Origin: Miscanthus floridulus
Lineage: Eukaryota; Streptophyta; Magnoliopsida; Poales; Poaceae
Length of the DNA: 64,000 bases
Direction: 5' to 3'
NCBI RefSeq assembly: GCF_019320115.1
Contig: NC_089587.1
Span: 103,132,166 to 103,196,165, forward strand
Shown here piece after piece: positions 25,211-35,799 of the stretch. A program made the translations under genes and the position numbers. Every line of letters starts with the position of its first letter. Position 1 is the stretch's first letter. Under the pieces are notes generated by a model, which saw only the letters and a list, made by a program, of their open reading frames with translations, was not told the origin of the DNA and made no database searches.

Positions 25211-25990
25211 TCTTCTTTCTCCCCCTCCATAACTCCATATGTACTGCTTTCTCCGTCCAAGCCACCGCACCGCCGCACCTCTTTGACATCCCCACGCTGT
25301 CCGTCGTCATCACCGCTTCTAGCCGGCCTCGCCTCTTCATGCCATGGCCCCTGCCCCGACCGTGCATGCGGCCACGCCGCTGTCGTCCCTGGCCCCACAC
25401 GCGCATGCTGCGCCAATCTATGGCTGACACCCCTCGCCTCGTCTCCGGCCAGACCGCCTCGCGCCTCATCCACGCCTACGTCCGCGTGCGCCGTCCTGCG
25501 TGGCTTGCCCATGTCCTCGCCTACCGTCTGCAATGAGATTCGATCTTGTCCACTGTCCACTTCCCCGCCCCGTCGTCACCCTCCTCATCCACGTCCAATG
25601 TGCGCCCCGTCCGGCCTCGCCCCGCCGTCGCCTTCACCGGACGTACGGCTGCGCCCTGCCGTCCCCTTTCACCGATGTGAGTCCAATCCTCTGCGTGTGT
25701 GTGTGCGCGCTCCTGCAGCATGTGGGATGTGTGTGTGCAGTGTTCTCTGTGTGTGTTGTGTACACACATGCATGTGTGTAGTGTTAGAAAATTTTGATTA
25801 TTTGACATATATAGAAAAATGGTAGAAAAAATATATAGAAAATGTAGATGTTTATTTGCATAGTGATTTATAGAAAATGTACATGATTTAATAGCATAGT
25901 GAAAAAGATTGCATATGATTTAAATGTAGATGATTTATTTGCATAGTGATTTATATGAAAAAGTTTGACTTTATAAAGTGGTGTATGAGC
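25211..25990 (+). other. GC-rich then AT-rich stretch, possible 5' part of a CACTA second gene
   Basis: 25211-25700 is C-rich with overlapping frames on both strands (for example 25283-25825 +) of low-complexity Pro/Arg/Ala composition and no family I recognise. 25690-25790 is a TG-rich tract, and 25800-25980 is AT-rich with a repeated ATGATTTATTTGCATAGTGATTTATA. The position just before the peptidase fragment suggests leftover 5' exon and intron sequence. No product is claimed. Confidence 0.35.
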
Positions 25991-25991
25991 A

Positions 25992-26322
25992 GGAATCGGA
26001 AACAACTTCTGTGGATACTACGTTTGCAAGCACCTCATGAACCCATTGAAAACAAATGAAGAACTACTCTAAGTACGTAAACAATATACACAATTTATTT
26101 ATTACCATTTTATTGATATATATAGACACAGTAATCATATATTCATATTTTTTCTTTCATTCGAAGCTTAATTGGATGAAGGCGAAGGTCTTACGATAGG
26201 ATCAGATCAAAGCAATTCAAGAGGCATTGGCAGGATTTCTTGTTGAGCAGGTCCTAGATCGCAAGGACCGGTACTACAATAACGGAAAATTAGATCCCAG
26301 GCTTCCTGAAGAGCTGGATTGA
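25992..26322 (+). pseudogene. Ulp1-like (C48) cysteine peptidase C-terminal fragment of CACTA element
   Basis: 25992-26072 reads GIGNNFCGYYVCKHLMNPLKTNEE, which carries the active-site Cys motif of C48/Ulp1 peptidases as found in the second ORF of grass CACTA elements. A GT follows at 26073. After an AT-rich gap, 26196-26322 reads DQIKAIQEALAGFLVEQVLD…GKLDPRLPEELD and ends at TGA 26320-26322, the usual C-terminal end of these proteins. The His and Asp parts of the triad and all upstream sequence are missing or decayed, and a TAG lies just before the second block. It is a fragment, not an active enzyme. Confidence 0.6.
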
Positions 26323-27199
26323 ATGTAATCCCAAGGACAGTACAAGCTTTTGTTAGCCTATGTATAGTTCCATGTACAAGCTTTTGAAATATATGTATAG
26401 TTTCATACATTTTGTATGCGTATATATATACATATAATGCTCGAATGGAAACTTACACCTATGGACGTATATTAGTAGCATAGAATACATATACGAAAAA
26501 CTAATTGAAATGAAAAAGAATTGAAATAGAAACCATAAAAGAAATGCAAACCATAAAAGAAAAGGAAAGAAAAAGAAAAGAAAAACACAACAAAAAATAG
26601 GGCTTTACATGACGGTTTACCGGTGACGTTCTAAGAAAGCATCATAGAATTCTATTATCTATGACGGTTCATTCCTGAGGTGATACATCTATGACAACTA
26701 GTTTAGTTGTCGACTGTCATCACTGTTAGACGTCACAGATCATATTCCCTTGTAAACAGGGAAGTTGGTACCCTAGGGGAAGGTGATACCAGCCTGTCGA
26801 TGAGGTTAAATGTGCAAAAATTATTTTTTTTGAAAGTAATTGTGCAAAAACTATTGCCACGGCCAGGAGTCAAACTGCAGGCATCTTGTATTCAACGGTA
26901 GGGAACTAACCACTGAGATGCAGTGTTGTTTTCGATGAGTACTAATCTGTTTCAGATTTTGTCCTCTGCTAAACAAATTATAGTGCTTTGAAATCCCTAG
27001 TCTGTGACGTTTTGTGTTTGAGCGCATAGAAAAAATATTTCACAAACTTTCGTGGTCCGTGCGCGCCTATGGGACTCAAAAATTTTCCTCCAGTGACTCC
27101 CTCCCTCTTATCCTCTCCCATTCTCCCCGTAGCAACACACATGTCCTAGTCTCCAACCTTTCTCCACCTTCCCTGCCATCCTCTCCGAACCATCCCTCC

Positions 27200-27640
27200 C
27201 CAATCCACCTCTCTCAATCCAGGTGCGCACGACGCGGGGCTGTGGCGGCGTGGATTTGTGGTGCGGGGCTAGGGGCTGAAGCTGCGAGCAGTGTAGGGCT
27301 ACGGGCGGCGCGGGGCTGCGGGCAGTGTGGATCTACGGGCGGTGTGGATCTGCGGCGTGGAGCTTCATGCTGAAGCTGCGAGCGGCGGGGTAGCTGCCGT
27401 CAGGGGCGGCCGACTGTCCCATCCTCGCGAGCATGGTCGCGACTCCGCCGAGTCACCCGGTCCTCCGCCGACGGCCAGCTGCCCCGCGCCGGCGCGCCCC
27501 CGCCTAGCCGCCTCAGCCCCCTGGCCTCCGCCCTTGGCTGGAGGCCACAACCAGCTGCCTAGGCACCCACGTCCCACACTCTGCAGTTGTGCTGCTCCTC
27601 TCTCCTGTTGCCTGCTGCGGTATGCTTTTGTCTCTTAAAC
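27200..27640 (+). other. GC-rich cargo block inside the CACTA-like element
   Basis: A sharp G/C-rich block within AT-rich surroundings, with tandem GGGCGGCGCGG-like units at about 27295-27365 and overlapping frames on both strands (27014-27373, 27327-27638 +). It looks like a first exon or promoter region of a host gene taken up by the element, but no domain is recognisable. Confidence 0.35.
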
Positions 27641-28627
27641 AACATTATATTTTAGCTGAACCCAACTCTGGATTTGGTACCAAAATTACAGTGTTTTTAG
27701 CTAAATTTGAGCCCCTACAATTTTTAAACGGTGTAGGTTTTGATCCATGTCCTTAAACAAGATCGGTAGACCTTTATGTCCAGAACATATTTCTTTATGA
27801 TAGATTGAATCATGTACATGTGAATTTAGGAGAAATTCTTTGATGAACATAGGATCTCAGTCTCAGTTGTGAGCTCTAAACTTATAAATTGCAGGTATAT
27901 TATTATCATAATTTTGATATTAGTTCTCCAACCTAATGTATATTGTGTGCTCTGTAATAAACAAAGTATGGTTCTAATTTGCAGCAATCTAGATTAGAGA
28001 AGATAGCTAGCTGATTTGATTTTTTATATGCTCTGTTACCCATATGATTTCTGAGAACTTGAGATGCACAAACGATCTTTATTCTAGAACTTGTCACTTG
28101 TACTGCAAACTGCAATCAGTAGCAATAGAAACTTTAGTTCCAGATAGTCGTTCCAGGAACTCAGTACTTAAGAGTTTCTAGTGTTCATGGGATCTGTTCC
28201 TCACATTTGGAGGCATGTATGGCCAATATGAACTTGTCAACACAGGCCTAGTGGAATCATGATGCAACTTTCACTAGCTATTTTAACTTATGCAGCTGCC
28301 ATCAGTGAGGTACCCCTTTTCCAAATTACTATACTGGCAGTGCAAATTACTATACTAGTTGTGTTAAAAAATTACTATATTAACAGTGCAAATGCAACTG
28401 GCAAGCCAAATTGTTTTGGTTATGTTTCCAGCTTTAGTGTGCATAGGATAAATTAAATTAGGAGATTTGCAGAACTTGTCTTATAACTAGTTCAGCTATG
28501 TTTTCTGATTTGTTAATGAACTGATCTGCTAAGTTCAGCTATGTTTTCTGATGTAAGTCTATGCATTCTGTTTGTCCTGTACCTCAAAGACTAATTGTGT
28601 TTTCTTTTTCTTTCTTTACCTCTATAG

Positions 28628-29029
28628 ATGATGCCTCACGTAGAGAAAACCAAATGATTGTTCAGGTGAATATCTTCATCGATCCATTCATTCATCAATC
28701 ATTTTACAGAAGTCTTAAATGTGGAGATCTAGTGCAAACATTTGACTAAGTGCTATGCTGTTATGTTCAGCTCATGTCGTGTAGGCCTATCTAGGCTCTT
28801 AATATGCTCCTGTCTTCTTCCTATTAAGTTGACAATCTTCAAATAAATAGCAGTTGTGATGTAGAAGTTTTAACTTGGCCAAAAGACCCTTGCACTTTTT
28901 TTTTCAAATATAGTATGTTTGCACATGTGAGTTTTATTACCGATCAAGTATTCTTTGCAGATGTTTGATGAGGCTATCTGTGAATTGTGGCAAGAGGATC
29001 AAGGTGCTCATGGTGGCTATTTTCATTAG
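28628..29029 (+). pseudogene. Two small splice-bounded exons in the CACTA-like element
   Basis: 28628-28665 is bounded by AG before and GT after and reads DASRRENQMIVQ. 28961-29029 follows TTCTTTGCAG and reads MFDEAICELWQEDQGAHGGYFH to a TAG at 29027-29029. The phases agree across the join. This suggests the 3' end of a spliced transcript, either the element's own accessory gene or a captured host gene. I do not recognise the protein. Confidence 0.35.
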
Positions 29030-29543
29030 TCACGAAAGATTTTGTTGTGCGAGCAAATCACATGAGTTGTTGCTGTACAAGCCAACATCTTAGTTTTGTA
29101 GGTACTTGAGTGTAGCTTGATTATTGCCTTAGTATTTCATATGAAATATTGTACAAGTACAAATGTTGATGGTTTCAATGAAAATGATGAACAATATTTT
29201 GTCAATTGTGAGCTTTGTTCCAGTTTATGTGTGTTTCATGAGTGTGCTTTAATGTGTGGCATGGTTAATATTGATTGTATGGTTAGTGCTGTGATGATTT
29301 GGCACTAATTTGTGATGTTCTTTTTCGTCACTATGGTTTGGATCTGGGCTGATTATAGGAGACAAACAACTAATTCATGACGAACAAAAAAAGCCAATCT
29401 ATGACGGTCCATTTTGATCCAACAAATGTATGACGCGGGATACATGGCGTTTTTCTTGATCGTCATCATGAGTTAATTGTGAAACATTTTTGCTTGTCTG
29501 TGACCAAAGTAAACCGTTATGTATAAGGGTATTTTTTGTAGTG

Positions 29544-29758
29544 AAAGAAAAAAAGAAAAGGGACCTTTAGTATCGGTTTGTAACACCAATCGGGACTAAA
29601 CATACCCGCCTCGGGGCAAGGGTTGGAGGCCATTGGGACTAAAGGTCCGCTTTTAGTCCTCGTTCCTTGACCCGGGACTCATGGATTCGCAGTATCGGTT
29701 GGGAAACCGGGATTGAAGGGGTTCCCAACCGGTACTGTAGGTTCTTTCTGCACTAGTG
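29544..29758 (+). repeat. Right terminus of the outer CACTA element
   Basis: Subterminal units (GGGACTAAA, ACCGGGATTGAAGGGG, CCAACCGGTACT) end in GTTCTTTCTGCACTAGTG. The complement, CACTAGTGCAGAAAGAAC, has the layout of a grass CACTA TIR. Confidence 0.6.
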
Positions 29759-29796
29759 ATTGTTTTTCTATTAAAAAAAAGAGAAGAATAAGGCCA

Positions 29797-30060
29797 CACA
29801 TGCATGAGTTAAGATATGCCAAAACTGGTAGAGGTGGGCAGATGTTGTTAGTCAAATAGAGATATACATACACTTGAATCCAAAGTCCAAACGAATATGT
29901 GCTTCCATTGCAAAGACACATATACACACTTGCATAAGCAGTGGACCAACTCTTTAAAGATAGAACTAAAAATATGTGCCAACATATGTCATAACACATT
30001 GCATAAGTCACTAGAAACAAAGTGATTTGTGCAATAATAAAATATTAATGACTTATAAGT
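29797..30060 (+). repeat. Dispersed repeat related to 33690-33910 and to the 51-53.6 kb array
   Basis: It shares ordered landmarks with 33690-33910: GCATGCATGAGTTA, ATGCCAAAACTG, GCAATAATAAAATATT. It also resembles the 51017-53665 units (CTTCC…TTGCAA…ACATATA, GTGGACAAACT). It may be an old family of unclassified elements. It holds no gene. Confidence 0.55.
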
Positions 30061-30119
30061 CTGTAATCACATTGTCTAATTTTCTAATGCATCTCCTTTT
30101 CCATCCTTGACTTGCCTAA

Positions 30120-30364
30120 GAGCAAGTATAATAGCAGGCTGTAAGCCGGCTAAATGCTGAGGTGGAGGAGAGAGGGGAGGAGAGAGAGGAGAAGCGGGCT
30201 GTAAGCTTACAGCCGGCTTGGGCACAAGAACCAAGAAAGTCTGTGAGAGAGACAAGTGGGCCATGTATTAACTGTAAAGAGCCAACTACTATATGAGTGG
30301 GCTGAGAGAAGGCTGCAAAAAAAACCTTACAGCCAGCAAGCCGGCTGTATTATTACCCTTGCTC
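30120..30364. mobile_element. MITE, PIF/Harbinger-like (TAA duplication)
   Basis: A 245-base element with imperfect TIRs: GAGCAAGTATAATAGCAGGC at the left against the complement of GTATTATTACCCTTGCTC at the right. TAA lies on both sides (30117-30119 and 30365-30367). An internal AGCCGGCT palindrome repeats near both ends. Confidence 0.82.
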
Positions 30365-30367
30365 TAA

Positions 30368-31864
30368 GGTCCTGCGCCACCGAATGTGTGGCACACAAAA
30401 CGAGTGCCTCAGACTTTTGGCGAGTTTAGGTGATCAAATGCAGTAGTAAGAGCAAGTGTGGCACACCGCATGTCGGGAAATGAAGCAAAAGATGGACTGA
30501 AGTCTGATGCAATTAATGTGCTTTAAGTCCAGCACAACGGTTGGAAACCAACCAGTCTGGGCCTAAGCCTTCACATTGCCTTTGTGGTGGCACGTTAGTT
30601 GGTGCTACGAAGCTATTCCATCCTAGTTTGTATAGTGTTTGGTTTGTGGATATAAGGAAAGTAGTCATCCCCTACTAGGAATATTTCTTAGAAATGCCAG
30701 GCCAACCCACTCTAGAAATCATCTGGACGCGCTCGTTCCACTACTCAGACGGCGTGAGTGCTGTCACCCTCTCGCTCTTGTGCGCACAACTGGGACGATC
30801 AAAGAATCGACGAGGCCTAGGGCGCGCACGGATCTGGTGTGTCATCGGGACAGAGCCAGGGTGGGCAATGGCCAACGGCAGTCAGAGCCATGAGCGGCCG
30901 GATGCAGCGTCGCCTCTGACAGAGCTAGGGGTGGGAGGAGCCAGTGTGGCGGGCGGAGCCATGAGCGGCCATCCATGGGTAAGCGAAGCTGTCATGGGTG
31001 AGGTCGGAGCCGCGCGACCGGTGGCGGTGGAGCCGGTTGGCGAGTGCGGCACAGACTGGTGGGTGAGGGTGGGTTCGCTCATGCGTAGATGCCTAGTCCG
31101 GTAAAGGGAAGCAGGCGGAGTGTCTCGCCGCTTGGGCCTCGATGAGGGAGGCTATTTGACCGATAGGTGGGTCCCACATGGCGGTAGCTAACGGATCAGT
31201 GATCCTATTTGTGTCCATCCCTCCAACCATACAAGAGAACCATTCTATTCCTTCAACCAAACATTGGTATGGAATCATTGTATATATCCTTAAAATCTAG
31301 AATGAAATCATACACCCTTAGAGTATGTCACTTGCTATTCTGATACTCAAGTTGCCACAACCTAAACCCTATATATATCCCCATCTATCATTCTCCTTTT
31401 TTTCAAGTGTTAGAGTGCGCTCTGACAATGTTGTGACAAAATTGATAGAGTCATGGAAAATTGATTGTCGCCAGTTGCCATAGGCCCAGACGTGACAAAT
31501 AGGAATTTAGGGCATGTTTGATTCTTATAACTAGCTTGTCTCGCCTTGCTTGCCTGAGCAAGCTTTGCCACGCCAGAGCAGGTAAGCCATTTCCACTCTC
31601 TTACTTTGTCAAGAAAAAACTAGCCACGACAAGTCCCGAGGTGCTCTAGTTAGATATCCAAATTAGCATCATCTATCCGTATTCTTGCTTGCTGACGCCA
31701 CACAGTTCTAGACAAAAGTAACGTGCTCAACGTGTCATCTTTAATCAGTGAGTTTTTGTGCTCATACTTTATTCCATGTTAGTCTAATGTGTTCCAGTGT
31801 AATACAAAAGGTTTATGTGGAAAATGATGTATTGCATTGCATGACAGAGATGATTATTATATTA
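30368..31864. other. Intergenic stretch with a possible TIR element at ~30630-31260
   Basis: 30630-30650 (TAGTGTTTGGTTTGTGG) and 31244-31260 (TCAACCAAACATTGG) are imperfect inverted repeats around a GC-rich core (30720-31130) with low-complexity frames on both strands. It may be a small cut-and-paste element with captured sequence. 31320-31864 has nothing I can name. Confidence 0.3.
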
Positions 31865-32001
31865 GGTCTTGTTCAGTTCATTCCCTCGTGAGGGATCGAG
31901 GGGACCGAAGAGATACTGAGGACGATTTTGACTTGTTAGAGATTTAAATCCTCTCCAATCCCTTGCAACCCCTTTCAATCCCCACCAAACCGAACAAACC
32001 T
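31865..32001. mobile_element. Tourist-like MITE
   Basis: The left end GGTCTTGTTCAGTTC is matched in inverted form by the right end AAACCGAACAAACC. TTA is present before (31862-31864) and close after (32002-32004). It is about 137 bases, typical of Tourist elements in grasses. Its inner arms also pair (GGGATCGAGGGG and CCTTTCAATCCCC). Confidence 0.7.
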
Positions 32002-33689
32002 TTACAAGACCCTTCCAAAATGGTATATACTTCGATCCCTTTGTCCCAAATGTAAGACATAATTTGACTTGCTATAGTCCTGAAGATCACACAAGGTTTA
32101 ACCGCTAATTCTCTTATAATATAGTAATTCATAGTAACAAAAGTTTGCTCACTAGAAATTTTTTCTAGTATGATGCCCTAGCAAGCAGCCGAGGCTGCTG
32201 CCACTGCTACCGTCCCCCACCTCCACCACCGCTGGTTCCCTTCCTTCCCCTCCGGCAACTCGCCGGAGGTCGGAGGGAGTGGAGATCCATCTCTCTAATA
32301 AGTTTTCTAGTAGATCGAGGTCTTTAGGTTATGGTTTCTTCATGCCAAGTTTCTTGGTATTGGGGATTTGTCTCCTCCTTCCCGGCGACGGCGAGTGGGT
32401 AGGGTGGATTTGGTTTCTCCATGGCGATCTGATGAAGATGAGGGCGACAACTATGCCGCCAGCAACTTCCTCGGCATGACGACATGAAGACTTAGGTTTC
32501 TGAATAGCGACATCAAGGCGATGATGATGTTGCCGCCATAGAATAATTTTCTTCGGTCTCTTCTCCATTTTGTTGTGGTTAGATCTGATCATGATGAAAG
32601 GCTAGTGAGAATAAGTCTGCCCCTCAAGCTAATTATTGGCATTGAGTTGGGAAGATTCGGATCAGTTTTCCTTATTCTTCGGTGGCAGAAGGAAGAAGAA
32701 GGAAGATATAAGAAAGAAGTTTCTCAACTCCGCCTACAAGAATATTGGTCGTCGTTCATTGGGCATCTGTTCTCAGGTCTTTTGCCAAGTGTTTACATGT
32801 GCGGTCATCCATACGAATCGTCATACAGATTTGGGATTAAGATTTAAAGCTATACAAAGCGTGGGTACAATGTATATGAAGAACAGTTTCTGGGTATATG
32901 TATTGTATTCTGGGGTGCTTGTAAGATTGTGATGTACTTGGCTATAACTTAATATAATTCTTCTTCGTCTAAAAAAGGCAAATATTTCTAAATACAAATC
33001 CATTGTAACCACTTTTCAATATAATTTTCCATATGATTAAATTAATTGTTGATTAAATGCATAAAGTTTAAGTTTTGTGATACATGATTTATATTTTGGG
33101 ATAGAGAGAGTAGTGTGTATTGTCCCACTTTGCTTCTTTAAAAATCAATGCATATATTTTTCATATTATGGGGCACCGTTTATAATCAATTTGTTACCAA
33201 AAAACACATGGTGGAACTTCAATCACAACTGCTCTCAAAGTGTCGATACAAAACTTGCTAGATACGTTTATAAATGATGCATCATGCATGTCGTCCATTC
33301 GTCCGCCACCCCACCGGGCGTCTTCGCCTCCACTCTTGTGGACTGCGCCACTGACGGGGTTGAGCATCCTGTGAAAGACACGAGGAAGAGAAAGTCAACT
33401 GGTAACTGATCTGGTAACTGATTTGTATATAGGAATGCCTTCACGTAGATGAGACCAAGGAAAGTCAAACGTGCCTCGCGTGACGAGACTATGTGTACGC
33501 GACATGCCCGATCTCTAATAGATACATATAGATAGAAGATAGAATATAAAAAGCTCAGATGGTGTTCAGTTTTTCGGCTGCTGGCCTGCATGCATGTCAC
33601 AAATCTTTAAAAAAGTTTATTAATACTATTCTACTAGAGGAATAAGGCTGCCTTTATATCTAAGAAAAAGAGAACGAGGGATATAAAGC
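32002..33689. other. Intergenic stretch, no recognisable gene
   Basis: 32160-32480 is GC-rich with short frames on both strands (32279-32479 +, 32329-32592 -), and 32575-32932 has two overlapping + frames. None matches a family I know. 32030-32160 resembles an eroded Stowaway end (CGATCCCTTTGTCCCAAATGTAAG). 33260-33420 is a second short GC-rich patch. Confidence 0.3.
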
Positions 33690-33910
33690 TGTGCATGCAT
33701 GAGTTAGTGACATGCCAAAACTGATAGGTGGGTACATGTTAGTTGATTAGAGATATAAGATAGAATCGAATCCTATGGATATACGCTTCCTTTGCGACCG
33801 CACATATACACAATTGTGTACAGATGGGACAGAAAGTATGTTCCAACATAAGACATTGCGTAAGTAACTAGAGATATAAAGTGGTGTGTGCAATAATAAA
33901 ATATTTCATA
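33690..33910 (+). repeat. Dispersed repeat, second copy of 29797-30060
   Basis: It shares GCATGCATGAGTTA, ATGCCAAAACTGATAG, CCAACATA…ACATTGC and GTGCAATAATAAAATATT in order with 29797-30060. It is shorter and diverged, and lies just before the Harbinger-like element. Confidence 0.55.
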
Positions 33911-33961
33911 TGAGAGAGAGAGATAGAAAGAGACAGAGAGGGAGCACAAAACCGATCCTAA

Positions 33962-34883
33962 GACTGTCTCCAACAACACGTACCCAAATCGAGACCCATT
34001 CACCGATTTAGGTCACGCACAGTAGCCCGAGTCCGGCACCCAGAACAGGTCTCCTTCAACAGCGTATGCAAAAGTAGCGATCCCCCGCCGCGACCTGCAC
34101 CGTAAGCACGCACGCGAGCACGCAGGAGCCTCCGCCGGCAAGCACAAGCACGCGCGAGCACGCAGGAGCCTCCGCCGGCAAGCACGAGCACGCAGGAGCA
34201 CGCTGGCCATCACGAGCACGCAACCTCCGCCGGCAAGCATGAGCACGCTGGCAAGCACTAGCAGCAGACGAGCAATGGCGGGCAAGCACAAGCACACCGG
34301 CCTTCACGTGCACGCCGGCAAGCACGAGCACGAGCAAGCCAGCAAGCACGACCTCCGCCAACCTTCTTCTCCAGCTCGCAGGAGCCCAAATCGAGCCTTC
34401 CGGCGCCCGAATCAAGCTTCCCCGCCTCCGAATCGACTTTCCCCACTGCCGAATCGAGCTTTCCCGTCCCCAAATCGAGCTCTTCTCCACCACTCGCGCC
34501 AGCCGCCAGGTGCCTTCCATGGCGGACAGTGGGGACAGTGGCAGCGCTCGACGCGGGCGGCGGCGGCCGCGCACGCGCGCGCGCCCTCGCGCGGGTGAGT
34601 CACGGGGTTAGGCCTGGGCACCAGCGCTTCCTCCGACGCGGCGGCGAGCGGGCCACCTCGGCGGTGCGGAGGCGTGCGCGGGTGAGAGGCGGAGGCGTGC
34701 GCGGGCGTGCCACCATCGGAGATTTGCGTAGCGAGGAGAGAGGCGACGCTTTTTTGCGTTTCCTTTGCGCCAGTAGCCAAAATGCGTCGTATGAATGGGT
34801 GATCCGTTGGAGCCGGTAATCTGATAGGCAAAGCACTGTGCGAGACTTACTTTTGGATTTGGGTAGCTTTGTTGGAGTCAGTC
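33962..34883. mobile_element. PIF/Harbinger-like non-autonomous element with GC-rich cargo
   Basis: The left GACTGTCTCCAACAA…TACCCAAATC and the right complement GACTGACTCCAACAA…CTACCCAAATCC form TIRs of about 30 bases. TAA flanks both ends (33959-33961 and 34884-34886). The 922-base interior is very GC-rich, with a minisatellite built on GCACGCAGGAGCCTCCGCCGGCAA (34110-34345) and a second G+C block to 34720. Frames on both strands are low-complexity, and no transposase is present. The cargo is probably captured host DNA. Confidence 0.78.
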
Positions 34884-34886
34884 TAA

Positions 34887-35232
34887 TGTATTTGTTTTTG
34901 ACGAATCGATCGTAATGTATTAGACAAAAAAAAATTGCACATCGTTTTGTTCTCGGGGAGCACACCGAATAGTATCATATAAGATTGCCAATTTTAACAG
35001 TGGAGTTATGCATTAATTCTCAGAAACAATGGCAATGGACGAGGAAAGCCAGGTTTAGACATTGAGCTAAAATTATGTTGCATTGTTATTCTGATTAAAT
35101 TTTTTCTCCTAATGAAACACACGTCGACGGACGTGTTCGCAAAAAAAAAAATTATTCTAGGTAAATTTTGGCAATAAAATCACAGATCTCACAACTTGTG
35201 CCACCTCATTTTGATTTCGTTATAATGAGGGG
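34887..35232. other. AT-rich intergenic stretch
   Basis: No gene, RNA or repeat recognised. It ends in AGGGG (35228-35232), the left target-site duplication of copia element 3. Confidence 0.5.
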
Positions 35233-35680
35233 TGTTAGAGACACAGTACCTCTGAAACGTAGATCAGGGGATAAACATCTTACTTAGATGGATAAACTGA
35301 TTCCTCTATTTCGCCCTGGCGTAGTTGCGCCGCAGCCGCGTGAACGCCGGTGTCGTGGGAGCTCGGCGCGATGTAGTCCAGCCTAATGGTAGCGATGCAG
35401 AGGCGACGGTGACGCGAGGTGCCACGGTCCGGTGGTGACGGCGAAGTCAGTGGGTCTTCTCGTCGCTGGCAGCACCCTCTTTAGATTGGGTTAGGTTTAG
35501 CTGTTGGTGGGTCACGACGGCTCAGGTCAACCTCGTGGTTAGAGTCATGGTCCCCACCTCTCTTTATAGTGTTGTGCGATGGGGGCCCACCAACCATGGA
35601 ATGGTTGAACACCCCCGATCAGGCCGTTGATCCAAGGGCCCAATTGACCGTTGGGCCAATTGGTGGAGATCAAACTAACA
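35233..35680 (-). repeat. 3' LTR of copia element 3
   Basis: 448 bases. It matches 40916-41326 but keeps two short blocks the other copy lacks (around 35418-35432 and 35637-35662). Confidence 0.92.
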
Positions 35681-35697
35681 TTCTCCTCCTTGATCTC
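35681..35697 (-). other. Polypurine tract of copia element 3
   Basis: The minus strand reads GAGATCAAGGAGGAGAA next to the LTR, the copia-type plus-strand primer. Confidence 0.75.
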
Positions 35698-35799
35698 ACC
35701 TTAGATCTTTCAATTTCATATCATTTACTTTTATTCATTCCATTACAGATTAGCGCATAGAGCATGTTTCATCGTCACGGTCAATTGCCGATAGATTTA

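Larger units (their letters stand above)
26586..29543. mobile_element. CACTA-like non-autonomous element with matching TIRs
   Basis: The left end CACAACAAAAAATA…ACATGACGGTTTA (26586-26619) is the inverted complement of the right end TAAACCGTTATGTATAAGGGTATTTTTTGTAGTG (about 29510-29543), allowing a few changes. AAA flanks both sides (26583-26585 and 29544-29546), which fits the 3-base duplication of CACTA elements but is weak evidence in an A-rich context. TATGACGGT-type subterminal motifs recur (26609, 26666, 29401). The element is about 2.96 kb, with no transposase, and carries gene-like exons. It sits in the A-rich flank of the outer CACTA terminus. Confidence 0.72.
10162..29758 (+). mobile_element. 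Decayed CACTA (En/Spm-like) DNA transposon, nested insertions
   Basis: The stretch carries a TNP2-class transposase pseudogene (10321-12058 and 22137-23751), a Ulp1-like peptidase fragment (25992-26322), blocks of the grass CACTA subterminal motif GGACTAAAGG (25050-25195 and 29565-29735), and a right terminus whose reverse complement starts CACTAGTGCAGAAAG (29744-29758). The left end was not found; element 1 may have inserted into it. A copia element (12059-22136) and a second CACTA-like element (26586-29543) lie inside. It may instead be two CACTA elements side by side, because subterminal-type repeats occur in the middle at 25050-25195. The outer limits are therefore tentative. Confidence 0.65.

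Noticed and set aside
25283..25825. 180-codon Pro/Arg-rich frame as a gene
   Set aside because: Low-complexity GC-rich DNA that is open on both strands, with no recognised domain. Kept only as a compositional region.
30882..31104. Gly/Val-rich 136-codon frame as a gene
   Set aside because: Low complexity, with an equally long antisense frame, between imperfect inverted repeats. It is probably cargo or chance.
34056..34574. 172-codon minus frame in the Harbinger-like element
   Set aside because: It mostly translates the GCACGCAGGAGCC minisatellite, and frames are open on both strands.
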